Position numbers and translations under genes: made by a program
Shown here: positions 20,312-29,989 of the stretch, piece after piece
How positions within the stretch are numbered: position 1 is the first letter of the stretch
Layout of the letters: each line of letters opens with the position of its first letter
Origin: Nannochloris sp. 'desiccata'
Taxonomy: Eukaryota; Chlorophyta; Trebouxiophyceae; Chlorellales; Chlorellaceae
Reading direction: 5' to 3'
Assembly: GCA_019044685.2 (NCBI GenBank)
Contig: JAGTXX020000002.1
Span: 248,001 to 312,000, forward strand
Length of the DNA: 64,000 nucleotides
The notes under the pieces: model-generated
What the model saw: only the letters and a program-made list of their open reading frames with translations
Database searches by the model: none
What the model was told of the DNA's origin: nothing

Positions 20312-20336
20312 GGGGGGAGGGGGGGAGGGGGGAGGG
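20312..20336 (+). repeat. G-tract array, possible G-quadruplex
   Basis: Four G runs of 6, 7, 6 and 3 separated by single A bases, downstream of the FEA1-like stop codon. On the transcribed strand of that gene the RNA would be C-rich, so any quadruplex would form in the + strand DNA. Confidence 0.75.
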
Positions 20337-20400
20337 ACAACAATCTTATATATCTTGGTCAAAATACCTTACTTTCATTCGTTTAAAGGACCGTAACTTT

Positions 20401-22098
20401 TTAAGCACTGGTAATGGTGAATTGTGCGGTAGAGGAATCACCAGATTTAGTCCAACGCAATCCAGTGCATAACTTATTGGCAGCAAGATATGCACCCTTG
20501 CTGGTAGCCTTTTGAGCGACCAAGTTGACGGTGTCACAGTTGCCGGCGGTGACAGGAGAGATCATAAATTGTCCTCGAGTTGCAAGTGAAGGCTTAGAGG
20601 TAGCAGAGAGGACATTATTAGGGCAGTCACGGGCAGAGGTGATAGTACCATAGTCTCCAGCTGCCTGATCCAATTGCCAAACTGAGCGCTCTCCCTTGGC
20701 GAAGAAAGATTTGCGGAGGCCAACGGTTTTGAAATGGCACCCCAAGGAGGCAGCAATCACAAAGTTAGGACAGGAGACAGACTTGATGCGGAAGTCGCCT
20801 TCATAAGAGCACTCGTCCTGGGGAGGAGGAAGGACTGGTGCAAAGTCTCCAAGGTCATCGATGGAGAGATCGAAAGAAGAAAGAACAGACAGAAAGGCTT
20901 CTTGGATAATAGCAAAGGCATCTTCCTGAGGTGCACCACTGATGTTGATAGCATCCTCAATAGCGGATGAAGCAAATGAACTGACTTCCTGGATAAGAGG
21001 GAGTATGGTACGGTAATAAGCATAGGCGGAAGCTTGGGCAGTTGTGGCAGGGTCCACAGCTGTTGCAACAGCATCGGTGCCATCGTCATTGGTAAATTGC
21101 TGAGCAATGCTTAGAACCATCTGGATGTGAGGCAACACAATACCACGATTGATGAAAGTTTCCCTAGCGGTGTTAAATGCATCAGAATCTCCAGAACGAG
21201 AAGCAACTTGCATAGCAAGGAAAAGCTCCAAGAATTCAGCTTGGAGGTCGTTGCTGAGACCAGCTGCTTGGGCAGCTTCTTTTGCGAGACCAAGAGGAGT
21301 GCATTCCCCAGTAGTATCCCCAGCCCAGATACAGTAAGCCTCATCCAGGGCGTGAGGGGCACCAGTGTCGTCATCAAGTTCGTTGAGAGCAGTCCTAGCC
21401 ATGGCGACGTCCATCTCATGCATCATGTACAAAACACTGACAGTGGAGCGGAGGGTGGCATACAGTGCAGCGGCACGGTCATCATCTTCAGAAAGGAAGG
21501 TAGTGCCATTGAGCTCGGTGACAAAAGATTCGAGGAACAAGACTTCGTTGTACTCAGCAATATAGGGCTGGACAAAGGGGTCGTCAGCGAGCTCAGGATT
21601 GGTTGCCCAATTCATTAAAGTTCTAGCGCGGCCATTAGAACGGAAAGCATTTTTTCCCTCGGCATAAATGGTGAAAGCATCTGAAATACATCAAGAGTGA
21701 AGTTTTGTTATCATTCAAACACGCGTAGTGAGAAAAGGCTAGAAGAAAAGTTGCAAGTATTCGAAATAAGAACCATCTTACCTTCAAAGTTAGGAGGAGT
21801 AGATTCGACGAGGGACTTGATGTCGCACACATCTAAATTAACCTCGGGATAGCCATTCACGTCGGAAGCAAGCACAAAACCGCCAATATCTTGGCCTTTG
21901 ATACCGATGGAGGTACCAGCCTGCGACATCATCATAAAAAGGAGCATGATGTAAAGCCGTATTTAAGAGACTTGGTGTTTCAATCGATGTAAAACTACAC
22001 GAATAGCTTACCTGGAGGAGAGTGCGGGCATCAACATGCGCAGACGCCGCCATCAAAAGCACCGCCATTGCGATAGAGATGTAGGAATTGGTGGCCAT
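20401..22098 (-). CDS. FEA1/H43-like secreted iron-assimilation protein with C-terminal fascin-like domain
   Basis: Three exons on the minus strand: 22098-22012, 21920-21782 and 21680-20401, all GT-AG; 501 aa. Exon 1 encodes a signal peptide (ISIAMAVLLMAASAHVDA). Exon 3 has the layout of chlorophyte FEA1-type proteins: FEDAFTIYAEGKNAF, LYMMHEMDVA, DEAYCIWAGD with CTPLG, then ARETFINRGIVLPHIQ and SAYAYYRTILPLI. Known members are secreted at low iron and promote iron uptake. From about residue 365 a second domain starts (FRIKSVSCPNFVIAASLGC, SVWQLDQAAGDYGTI, NVLSATSKPSL, AYLAANKLCTGLRW). It has the SVWQ pattern of fascin-like beta-trefoil repeats, with Cys pairs. That fusion is not known to me for FEA1. 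A TATA box lies upstream. The family call rests on motif spacing, not a search. Confidence 0.66.
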
Positions 22099-22144
22099 CG
22101 TGTCAAGTATGACTCGGTGCACCGGCAAAAGTACTTTGTCAAAC

Positions 22145-22154
22145 TTTATATAAA
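22145..22154 (-). promoter_or_regulatory. TATA box of the FEA1-like gene
   Basis: On the minus strand the sequence reads TATATAAA, about 47-55 bases upstream of the FEA1-like start codon (22098). A strong TATA box fits an inducible, highly expressed secreted protein. Confidence 0.55.
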
Positions 22155-22531
22155 TGCTGTTAGGGTGCGTAGGCGGTGAATTTCATACAAATTCATGACT
22201 TTCAGAGGCTGCAGCCCTGCGCACGCTACAGTCAACGGGTTTGCCTCGGAAAAGAATGGCAACAGCTCGAGGCAAAGTTGAACAACCATAAATCGAACCA
22301 CCACACAGTGGAAGGCTGGCTGGCTGTATGGAACAGATTGAAGTGCTATTACACGTCAAGAGACAATTGTAGACATATACGACATGCAAATATCAGTAGA
22401 CTGTGAAAAAAGCATTGCATAGACCAAGCGACCGTGGCCTGTAACAACAGCATTTTAGAAAAGTATTCTTCGAAGGCGGTGGGCTTGAGGGTGGGGAAGA
22501 ACACAGTAAATTAACAAGTTTTAATACTACC
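22155..22531. other. intergenic upstream of the FEA1-like gene
   Basis: No gene seen. Contains the distal promoter of the FEA1-like gene and the 3' flank of its truncated copy. No obvious iron- or copper-response motif such as a GTAC core cluster was noticed. Confidence 0.4.
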
Positions 22532-23321
22532 TTAAGCACTAGAAACGGTGAATTTGGCTTGGGAAGAAGCACCAGAAGTACTCCAGCCAAGTCCAGTGCA
22601 TGCCTTGTTCACAGCAAGGAAAGCGCCCTTGCTGGTAGCCTTCTCAGCAGCCAAGGTAACAGTTTTGCCATTGCCAGCGGTAAAAGGAGAGACCTTAAAT
22701 TTACCACTTTTGGCCAAAGAAGGCACAGAGGTAGCAGAAAGGACATTTTCAGGATAGGTACGAGCAGAGTTAATGCCACCAAACGCTCCAGAAGCTTGGT
22801 TTAATTTCCAGATTGAACGCGTTCCAGTAGCATCAGATGATTTACGGAGATTGACGGAATTTCTGTTACAGTCAAGCGAGATAGTGATATAGAAACTAGG
22901 GCAGGAAACAGACTTCAGGCGGAAGTTACCCTTATAAAGCAAGCTTTGGGAGAGGGAGGAGAAGTAATGGCTGGGGCAAAGACGCCGAGGTCAGCCTTGG
23001 GGTAACCCAGAGAGGAAAGAACAGAAGCAAAGGCATCCTGAATAGTAGCATAAGCGTTAGCCTGAGGGGCGCCACTAATGTTGATAGCATTGGAGATTGC
23101 AGCAGCATCAGATGCACTCGCTGCTTTAATGAAAGGGAGGATGGTGCGGTAATAAGCAAAGGCGGAGGCTTGAGCAGCAGTGCCAGCGTCTGTAGTCATC
23201 TGCTGAGCACTTTTGACAACCATCAGGATGTTGAGGCAACACAATACCACGTTTATTGAAAGTTTCTCTGGCAGTATTGTATTTAGCAGCATCTCCAGCG
23301 CGAGAGGCAGCTTGCATAGTG
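22532..23321 (-). pseudogene. 5'-truncated, twice frameshifted copy of the FEA1-like gene
   Basis: The stretch is collinear with the last ~60% of the FEA1-like gene just downstream and shares obvious nucleotide similarity. It starts at the equivalent of MQVASRSGD (here MQAASRAGD), near 23321, and ends at the same stop. Two frame breaks separate three frames. The first is at about 23230-23236, where a T is inserted after RGIVLP. The second is at about 22937-22942, between APAITSPPSPKAC and YKGNFRLKSVSC. The C-terminal fascin-like domain is intact (IWKLNQASGAFGGI, FLAVNKACTGLGW). No first exons, signal peptide or TATA box are found upstream. It arose by tandem duplication and has decayed; the similarity suggests fairly recent age. 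The breaks could be assembly errors, but the missing 5' half could not. Confidence 0.75.
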
Positions 23322-23404
23322 AGAGAGAGGTTTAGCGCCTCACCGGCGACGTCGGGTCAACCAGCAGATGGCTCGGGTTTTTATTATTAGGACCTTTTGG
23401 TGGG

Positions 23405-23989
23405 ATGTTTCAGGGGGATACTGTACTCAACTACCCCTGCGAAGGCTTGTCTGATACCTCCTCAGCCTGCGCTGCTGCTCTCAATATGGGAGATAGCTAC
23501 ACCCCACCCGGTTTTTCCACTCAAGTTAACAATTTAACCCTTGTTGCGAAACCAACAGCGTCTCGATTGTCAAATGGCTCGAATATTCTTCAATTTGAAA
23601 TGATCTGGAGACCTGAATATGGCTCTGTTTTAAGTGCCAGCTATGTATCTGGCCCGCTCATGCGGTACGGTACTGGATACAATGCTCTGTCGGAGCACGA
23701 GTTGGAAGACACGCCTTTCGTGAAGATTACAAAAAGTGGAGATATGAAGTGCTTCAAGCATTGCGATGGCTTCAAGTGAGTCCACTGTGGTGTGGCTATA
23801 GCATTACTTATTTGTCGATAGAATAGGTTGCATCCCGTTTTTTGTTTTTATCTTTCTATCTTCTGAAGGACTGGATTTCAGACTTTGTTTGTTCATTGGC
23901 CTATATATTCAAATGGCAATCCACCTGTTCCTCCTCTGTCAATTAAATGCCCACCAGTGTTTATTTTACATATTTTAGACATCTATTAA
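23405..23989 (+). CDS. unknown protein, probably a 5'-truncated gene
   Basis: Two exons with a convincing intron: 23405-23775 and 23869-23989 (GTGAGT donor, pyrimidine-rich TTCTGAAG acceptor), reading CDGFK/TGFQTLFVHW and ending at TAA. From the first ATG this gives 163 aa. The frame is open further upstream to 23336 without an ATG and contains a hydrophobic stretch (WLGFLLLGPFGG), so the true start is probably missing. Visible features are several Cys (YPCEGLSD, SACAAAL, KCFKHCD) and FEMIWRPEYGSVLSASYVSG. It resembles an extracellular domain, but I do not recognise it. The open frame starts within 15 bp of the point where the FEA1-like pseudogene loses similarity, which points to a rearrangement breakpoint between two cut genes. 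Confidence 0.45.
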
Positions 23990-24032
23990 CTCTGTAGCTA
24001 TAGTGCAAATATCCGGAGTAAGGGGCACCTTT

Positions 24033-25238
24033 TCAAAATGTAACAACTTTCTTCTTCTTCTTTTTCTGTTTTTCATCTTCATCACTCTCTCCAATTCCAT
24101 CTTCTACATCATCAACACTGCCACCGCTGCCTTTCTTCTTTCCCCCATTCCCACCTTCCTCTCCATTTCCCAAGAACATCGCCCCGTCAAAATCTCCTTC
24201 TAAATCATCACCTCCAAACACAATCTTATTGTTCTGCTTATCCGTATTCTTCACATCGACAGAGATCTTGCCAGCAGTGCCTTCAGCAGCTTTTGCAGCT
24301 TTCGCTTCTTCTCGTGCCCTGGCCGCCTCGAGCTCTATTTGCACCGCCTTGCCAGCTTTCTCTGCAGCTTCTATCGTCTTTGCATCCACCGGCATACCTA
24401 ACGCAGTTGACACAGACCTAATTAACTGCCCACCTAAGTTTATAGTCCGTTTTTCAGCCACTTCGCCTACAGTTTTGCATTGAGCAAGTAAGCACACCCC
24501 ATCGGCAGCTTCCTGAGGACCGATTTCAACTCGAACCATTACTCCTCTTTCTTCCCAGTGTCGATATTTCTGACCGGGAGTTAGCTTGTGGGTAGTATCT
24601 GTGTCGCATTTAACACCGGCATGGCGTAAAGCAGCCTGCGCTTGGCCAGCAGCTCCCAAAACCAAAGATTTCTCGTCTTCTCTGCTGTTCCAAAAGATCG
24701 GAATGATGATAACTTGAACAGCTCTACGAGGTTTATGGTCATCTTGAAGACCGCCGCTTGCTGCAAGGGTGAGTGCACGTCGTCTGTATTTGTTGTGGTT
24801 GTATTCTTTGCCTTGGGCGCGGAGTTTTAAGGCGATATCTCGAAGTTCTTTTTGGCGGCGGCGGCGGCTGAGCTCTTCCGGAGGGAGGTTTAATTCATCG
24901 TCTGGTTGTGACTTTTTGCGTTTAGCCCGATGGTGCTTTTTTTTCGATGCAGGGTATGCTGATCTATCATCTGCAGCAGCAGCTGGCTTTTCAGTAGCTG
25001 TTTCGCCTGCGGAAAATTAGAATTTGAGTGTTTAAAAATTAAAGATGGCAAATAATTTTAAGAAGCCGAGAGTAGAAATCGGTTATACCCCAATATTACT
25101 AGGGTATGAATGAAGCGATATAGCACCTTGAAAGCCCTTCATTTGACAAAAAGTTTACTAATTAATCTGTTTTTAATCAGATGCAACCCAGATATAAAAA
25201 AAATAGTACCCGCAAGCGCATTTCTTACCCTTTGCCAT
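24033..25238 (-). CDS. orphan class II tRNA synthetase anticodon-binding domain protein
   Basis: Two exons on the minus strand: a 10-nt first exon (25238-25229, MAK plus one base) and 25006-24033; 327 aa. Donor GTAAGA and acceptor CCGCAG are good, and the exon 2 frame has no suitable ATG near its start. After a Lys/Arg-rich N-terminal third (KKKHHRAKRKKSQ, RRRRQKELRDIALKLR) comes AVQVIIIPIFWNSREDEKSL, then ALRHAGVKCDTDTTHKLTPG, QKYRHWEERGVMVRVEIGPQ and VCLLAQC. This matches the alpha/beta anticodon-binding domain of Pro/Thr/His-tRNA synthetases, where a W/GxxxKGxPxRxExGP segment is typical. No synthetase catalytic motifs are present. The C-terminus is acidic with a Lys run. The function is unknown; an RNA-binding or coactivator-like role is possible. 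Confidence 0.65.
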
Positions 25239-25462
25239 ATTTTAAACAAATTCAATCAAAAATTAAAATGCATGCAAATCACTTATTAAAGTAAAGATGG
25301 GATCAGAGGAAGGCTCCACAGAACAGAACAAAACGCCTTTAATTTGAATTTCCGCCCTCATTAACTCATTACAAAACATGTCAGGCGTGGGAAAAACTCA
25401 ACTTTATCGACTGAAGGCTGCGACGGAAGCACTAATCTGACCGAGTCATAATCCAATTAGAA

Positions 25463-26483
25463 ATGCAATACAGACGGGTCCCATCGACCTGCCTCCCCAA
25501 AACACCTGGCAACGTCAAGTGGCTGGCCATAGCTATTGCATCAATCCTTTTACTTCTACCAATCGCTCCAAAGTATACATATTCACCCTACAGGCAGGTT
25601 CAAGTATCTTCTTTAAATTTACCACCGCTTTGTCGTCCTGACCACCTGCGTGCTCAGATTTATTTAGATTTTCATTAGGTATAAATCATACTGTTGCAGG
25701 AACAAATTCCGTCGGTATCTAACCCCCTTCGACATCACCAAGCTCACACGTGAAAAGCTCAAACTCCCCAAAACTTGCCTCTCCGCCACTGCCACTGCCG
25801 CTGTCCCTCCCTTCATTATCTCCCTAGAAAGATCGACAGAACGCCGTGAACACCTTTCTACATTAACTTCAACAATGGGATTTACAAATATCAGTATTAT
25901 CGATGCTGTAGATGGCAAACAGGGTGCTGTCCCGGAAGCTGACCTCAAGCAAATTAATACCGGGGTCCGGTTACGGCTGTGGAAATCGAACGATACGTGG
26001 ACCCGTACAAAAATATCAATCGATTTATCGCATATACGTGTTATGCACGCATTTTTAGCTACTTCTGCTCAATTTTCAGTTGTCTTAGAAGACGACGCTG
26101 AGAGTGATGGCGACATTGTCCCTTCGCTGCAAGAAGCCCTCTGCCAAACGCCAAATGATTTTGACATTCTATATTTAAAAGCGCACGCGCTATGGCTAGG
26201 AAACAAAGTCGGGAAAGGAGTATACATTTTTTGGGATGGATCACAGACTACTGGATATGTTATGACGAGGCGTTTTGCTATAAAGATGCTAGAAGAGTAC
26301 AGTCAACGGCCTGTGAGATTGTGGGTGGATTTGCTAGTAACAGCAAAGATAAAGGCAGGAGAGCTGCAAGCGTACATGTGTGACCCTCCTTTTATAGAGC
26401 ATAAGGATAGTTTAGGGTCTACATATCAAACGGTAAGGCCAAAAGGGTGGTTTTGGGAAAACTTAGTGTTGGCAAATGGATAA
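25463..26483 (+). CDS. family 25-type glycosyltransferase, type II membrane protein
   Basis: Exon 1 starts at 25463 and encodes a signal anchor (WLAIAIASILLLLPIAP). The catalytic exon runs to TAA at 26481-26483: PPFIISLERSTERREHLSTL, MGFTNISIIDAVDG, SHIRVMHAFLATS, FSVVLEDDAESDGD (the EDD metal-binding motif of GT25), QTTGYVMTRRFAIKML and a Pro-rich end. The exon junction is uncertain. The two frames differ by one, and the only phase-2 donor that fits after the anchor is GTATAC at 25573, joined to the TTGCAG acceptor at 25699 (297 aa). GT25 enzymes transfer galactose or related sugars to glycoproteins or surface glycans in the Golgi. Its stop codon overlaps the first ATG of the K+ channel gene downstream, so the two may be co-transcribed. 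Confidence 0.7.
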
Positions 26484-28898
26484 GAACAACTTGTGGGCTG
26501 GCTTCCACGCAAAGCTCTCCCTTGGACGGAAAAAGAAACCGTGCGCTTTAGATATTCGCCCTATTTTTAATGTTCAAAATGATTTTATGTCTATGAGACG
26601 TAACTCGTCTAGCCAAAAAGAGGCTCTCGGAGGCCATGGAAGTGGGAACCGTCGACCCTCCAGTTTTGGTGCCGAGGACTTTGCTGGGCTGTTTGAGGAT
26701 GCAGATTTCCTAGGTGCGTAAAGCTATACTTGTTGCGTTGTGGTAGTTTAGAAACGTCAAAGTTGATGTAGTCATACGCGCTCAGCATTCCTTGCTAGTT
26801 CGAGTAATTTTGAAAAGTAAAAGGCGCCTCAAGAAAAACATATTTAGATAAAAACCCTTCCCTCTCCTTCTACTCCCATGCAGTTCCATCCCAAAACCCT
26901 ACCATTCCTTTTGAACCAGGTCGCACAGTTGAAGTCTCAAGGCAACAATGGGGTTACTTTTCCAGCCCATCAGAAAGGAACAAAAAATCTCCCCACTCGC
27001 TCGAGCGGTCAATTTTTGGTCTCCCTGTTCTCTCTCCATCGTCTATCTGGGTTACAGTATGGTCTATAATAATCGCAATAGTGGATTTGACGTATACGTC
27101 TTTCTTTGTGCCTATCTCTATTGCCTTTGACCATATTGTGCCTGGTTCTTCCTGGACTTGGTTGACAATAATTGACTGTGTAGGCACTGGATTTTATCTT
27201 TTAGATATGTTTCTAGAGTTCCATACTGGATTTATAGTGAAATATGATGTGCATCGTTTATTAGTCAAGCGAGGCAGAGATGTAGCAAGGCAGTATGTCT
27301 TTCAAGGAAGTTTGGGTGGTTTTTGGGTAGACGCTGTTTCTATTCTAGCTATTATCCCTGAAATATTAGGTTCTGCATTGCCTGGTATTTCTGGAGGTGG
27401 CTATAAAGCGTTTTATTTATTTCGACTTTTGAGGTTATTTCGTGTTGCGCGCTTGCTTAGAGCAGCATGGGGTGTAAGTTTCCTTTCCTCACCTATATCT
27501 CGAGCGCTTTTTCGAAGAATAAACACCGCGACATTCTACCTTATCAATATCTTATTCTTCCTCGCTGTCTTTCTAAATCTCATGGCCTGTTTATGGTGGT
27601 TTTTAGCTGAACTGGAGGGGCTTGAAAACTCCTGGGTTGCTCAAACTACCTTTTCTTTGGATCTCTTAACCGCTGGCGATCCTGCTAGGTATTTAACATC
27701 ACTTTATTTCAGTATTTCAGTTCTTACTACCGTCGGTTTTGGTGATATTTCAGCATTTACTGTACCAGAAATGGCTTTATCAGGGGTCTATATGCTGTGT
27801 TCTCTCTTCTACTTCGGGTATATCGTCAATGTGGTCGGTGCTCTGCTGAGCGAAGTCTCTGCAAGAGCACGCAGCGCTGCAAATTTGCGTACTAAATTAG
27901 AAGATACTGAGCTTTGGATGGCAGAAAGAAGAATCCCACCTGATCTTCAACATCAAATCCGAAGATTTTATTTTGAGCTTTGGGCTCCACACGGTGGCGG
28001 TCTCCTCGACGCAGACTATTTTCTAGAATTACCTGTTGTTTTACGTGGTAGGATTGTGGCTAGACTCGCAGGAGAGGCTATTCGAGGGAGTAAAATGCTG
28101 GGAAAATTAAATCCCGAAATTCAAGCGCACCTGGCAGAGGGGGCTGTTCCTCTTAAACTACTAGCAGGGCATAATTTATGTGAAGAAGGGGATCTTGCAG
28201 AAAAATTCTGGGTTTTACAAGAAGGAAAAGTGAGATTTTTCAGGGGGGTTCATGCCACGGGTGAGGTGCACGCGCCTGCTGTTATCGGCCAAGCAGCTGT
28301 TTTTGCGCCTTGGATTTCAGATTGTAGAGAACGGATGCACACTGTCAGAGGGGTGACGAGTTGTAGTTTATGGTCATTTAACAGCAGGCCACTACAGAAA
28401 GTAGCAAAACACGATCCTAGCGTGCTGCGTGTGCTTTGCGAATCGTATCTTCAGTATCTGACTGGAGTTGAACAGCGGTGGAAAAGCGGTGCCCCCGTTC
28501 CAAAAAGAGTGCCGAGAATTAGAACACAGGTGGAGAAATTGTTGATGAAAGCTGAAGGAAAAGAAAAACAAACTTCTCAGCCAACTTCCCTGCCGTCTCT
28601 TATTTCACTGAACAGTGCACCGACTGTTTCTGCGGCAGGTTGGGATCAAAAAACCCCGATCCATAATCATAATAGAGGTCGGCCAGAGCTTTCGAGAGAA
28701 AGTTCTGCAGCTATAATGGAAGATGAACAGCTTCCTGGAGGCGAAGAAGGTGGTGGAGGAGGCAGAGGCAGAGGTGGCCCGCAATTTTTGATGGGACGTG
28801 AGCTTGAAGAATTAGTTATACATGAAGAGGAAGAAGGTGGAGAAGAAAGTACAGACGATTCAAATTCAGATGTACCCTCAACATCATCACTTTTTTAA
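26476..28898 (+). CDS. voltage-gated K+ channel of the KCNH/CNG superfamily with degenerate cyclic-nucleotide-binding domain
   Basis: Two exons, 26476-26713 and 26884-28898 (GTGCGT donor, CATGCAG acceptor, phase 1); up to 750 aa. The S1-S6 core is visible: S1 VWSIIIAIVDLTYT, S3 FWVDAVSILAIIPEIL, S4 YLFRLLRLFRVARLLRAAW, pore YLTSLYFSISVLTTVGFGD (GFG filter, hence K+ selective) and S6 GVYMLCSLFYFGYIV. A C-linker (WMAERRIPPDLQHQIRRFY) and a cNBD-like fold (LCEEGDLAEKFWVLQEGKV) follow. In the phosphate-binding cassette the usual GE..AL and RTA are replaced by IGQAAVF and RMHTVRG, so cAMP or cGMP binding is doubtful, as in KCNH channels. The start may also be the Met at 26587; the first ATG overlaps the stop of the glycosyltransferase. 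The C-terminal tail is Glu/Gly-rich. Confidence 0.82.
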
Positions 28899-28993
28899 TA
28901 GTATTATATACATTACGCGAAGTTATCTTCAAGTAAACAAAGAAATATTTTTGAAGAAATATTTTTAATTAAACCCGTCGATATAAAAAAATT

Positions 28994-29709
28994 CTAAGAT
29001 CTCACACCAAACAAAGCTTTTGTAGCTCTATGACAGATCATAGTCCACGGAATTATTCCCACAAACCCAATCACTCTTGGTTTCCCTGTTCCCATCGCCA
29101 ACCACTTCCCTAAAGGCCACAGCCACTCAGGCCTCAATGCCACTGCCACGGGTACTTTATAGCTTAAAACAAACACAGCTACTATACCTAAAGTTCTTGT
29201 ATATCCTGGTATTTTGAGTAGTAATTGAGCTCGTGCAACTTTTTCTTGCGTTTGTAGACGGTCTAGGTGCTTTTCTAGGGCTAGAGCTTTTCTTTCCATT
29301 TTGGCGCATTGGGCAAAGGTGTCGGGATTGTTGAGAAATTTAGCTTGTCGTTTCAGTTCTGCTATTTCATGTTGCATATCTGATTGTGCCTCAGATGTAT
29401 CGGGTACCTGTAGAGAGAAGGATGTTATTAGCTGGGAGGATGAGGTGGAGGTCTTGATTAATTAATCAATTAAGACGGTGCTCAGAAGATAATTAATTGA
29501 GTAATATTTGATTTTGTCTCTTCAAGAGAAAACAAAGGTTTCCTCATTCTAATATATAATCTTACCTTTATTGCTACTATGATGCGCTCTACAAGGTTGA
29601 GCAGGGCTGTTCCTATGAGTATAATTAAGGCCAACTGTGCCACCGCCGCTGGTTGCCATCTTTCACTTGGCATTGTCGTGGAGCTTGATTGGAACGACAT
29701 CGCGGGCAT
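28994..29709 (-). CDS. GET1: GET1 (WRB/CAMLG-type) receptor for tail-anchored proteins
   Basis: Two exons on the minus strand, 29709-29566 and 29407-28994 (GTAAGA donor, CTACAG acceptor, phase 0); 185 aa. The layout is that of Get1/WRB: an N-terminal membrane helix (LALIILIGTALLNLVERII), a cytosolic coiled coil, and two C-terminal helices (LGIVAVFVLSYKVPVAVAL; VIGFVGIIPWTMICH). The coiled coil contains ELKRQAKFLNNPDTFAQCAK, the most conserved motif (L...P.TFA..AK..R). Get1 with Get2 forms the ER receptor that takes tail-anchored proteins from the ATPase Get3. Another in-frame ATG 13 codons downstream (MPSERW) could be the true start. It is divergent from the conserved membrane-protein gene, 280 bp apart. 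Confidence 0.85.
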
Positions 29710-29989
29710 TAATAGTTCGACCCCTTAATGGTGCTTTACTTCAACTGCCAAACGAATGCAGGGTTGCTATCTTTCAGCAAATTTACGAAAATTCTGGAAA
29801 AATGCGCAAAAAACAGCTGCGGGGTGGCTCCGCGTGCCCTATATCCACCCTAATAGGGTGACCTTATATGCTGCAGCTTCGGACATATATTATATATAGA
29901 GACATCTTGAATTGTGTGAAAAGGGTGCTAACTGACGGCAAGTCTTGCTCGAGTGCACGGAAGGAGGCCTCTAAAAATCAACAATAATA
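29710..29989. promoter_or_regulatory. bidirectional promoter region, GET1 / conserved membrane protein
   Basis: A 280-bp gap between divergent starts. It has a TATA-like alternating AT run (ATATATTATATATAGAG, about 29884-29900) about 90 bases upstream of the + strand ATG. Confidence 0.4.

Larger units (their letters stand above)
19779..20400. other. intergenic with two direct repeats and a G-rich tract
   Basis: No gene seen in about 620 bp. It holds the 3' flank of the phytocyanin gene and that of the FEA1-like gene, plus the two repeat features listed separately. Confidence 0.5.

Noticed and set aside
22915..23317. Functional small genes in the FEA1-like copy
   Set aside because: The frames are pieces of one decayed gene, collinear with the intact neighbour; they lack starts and signal peptides.
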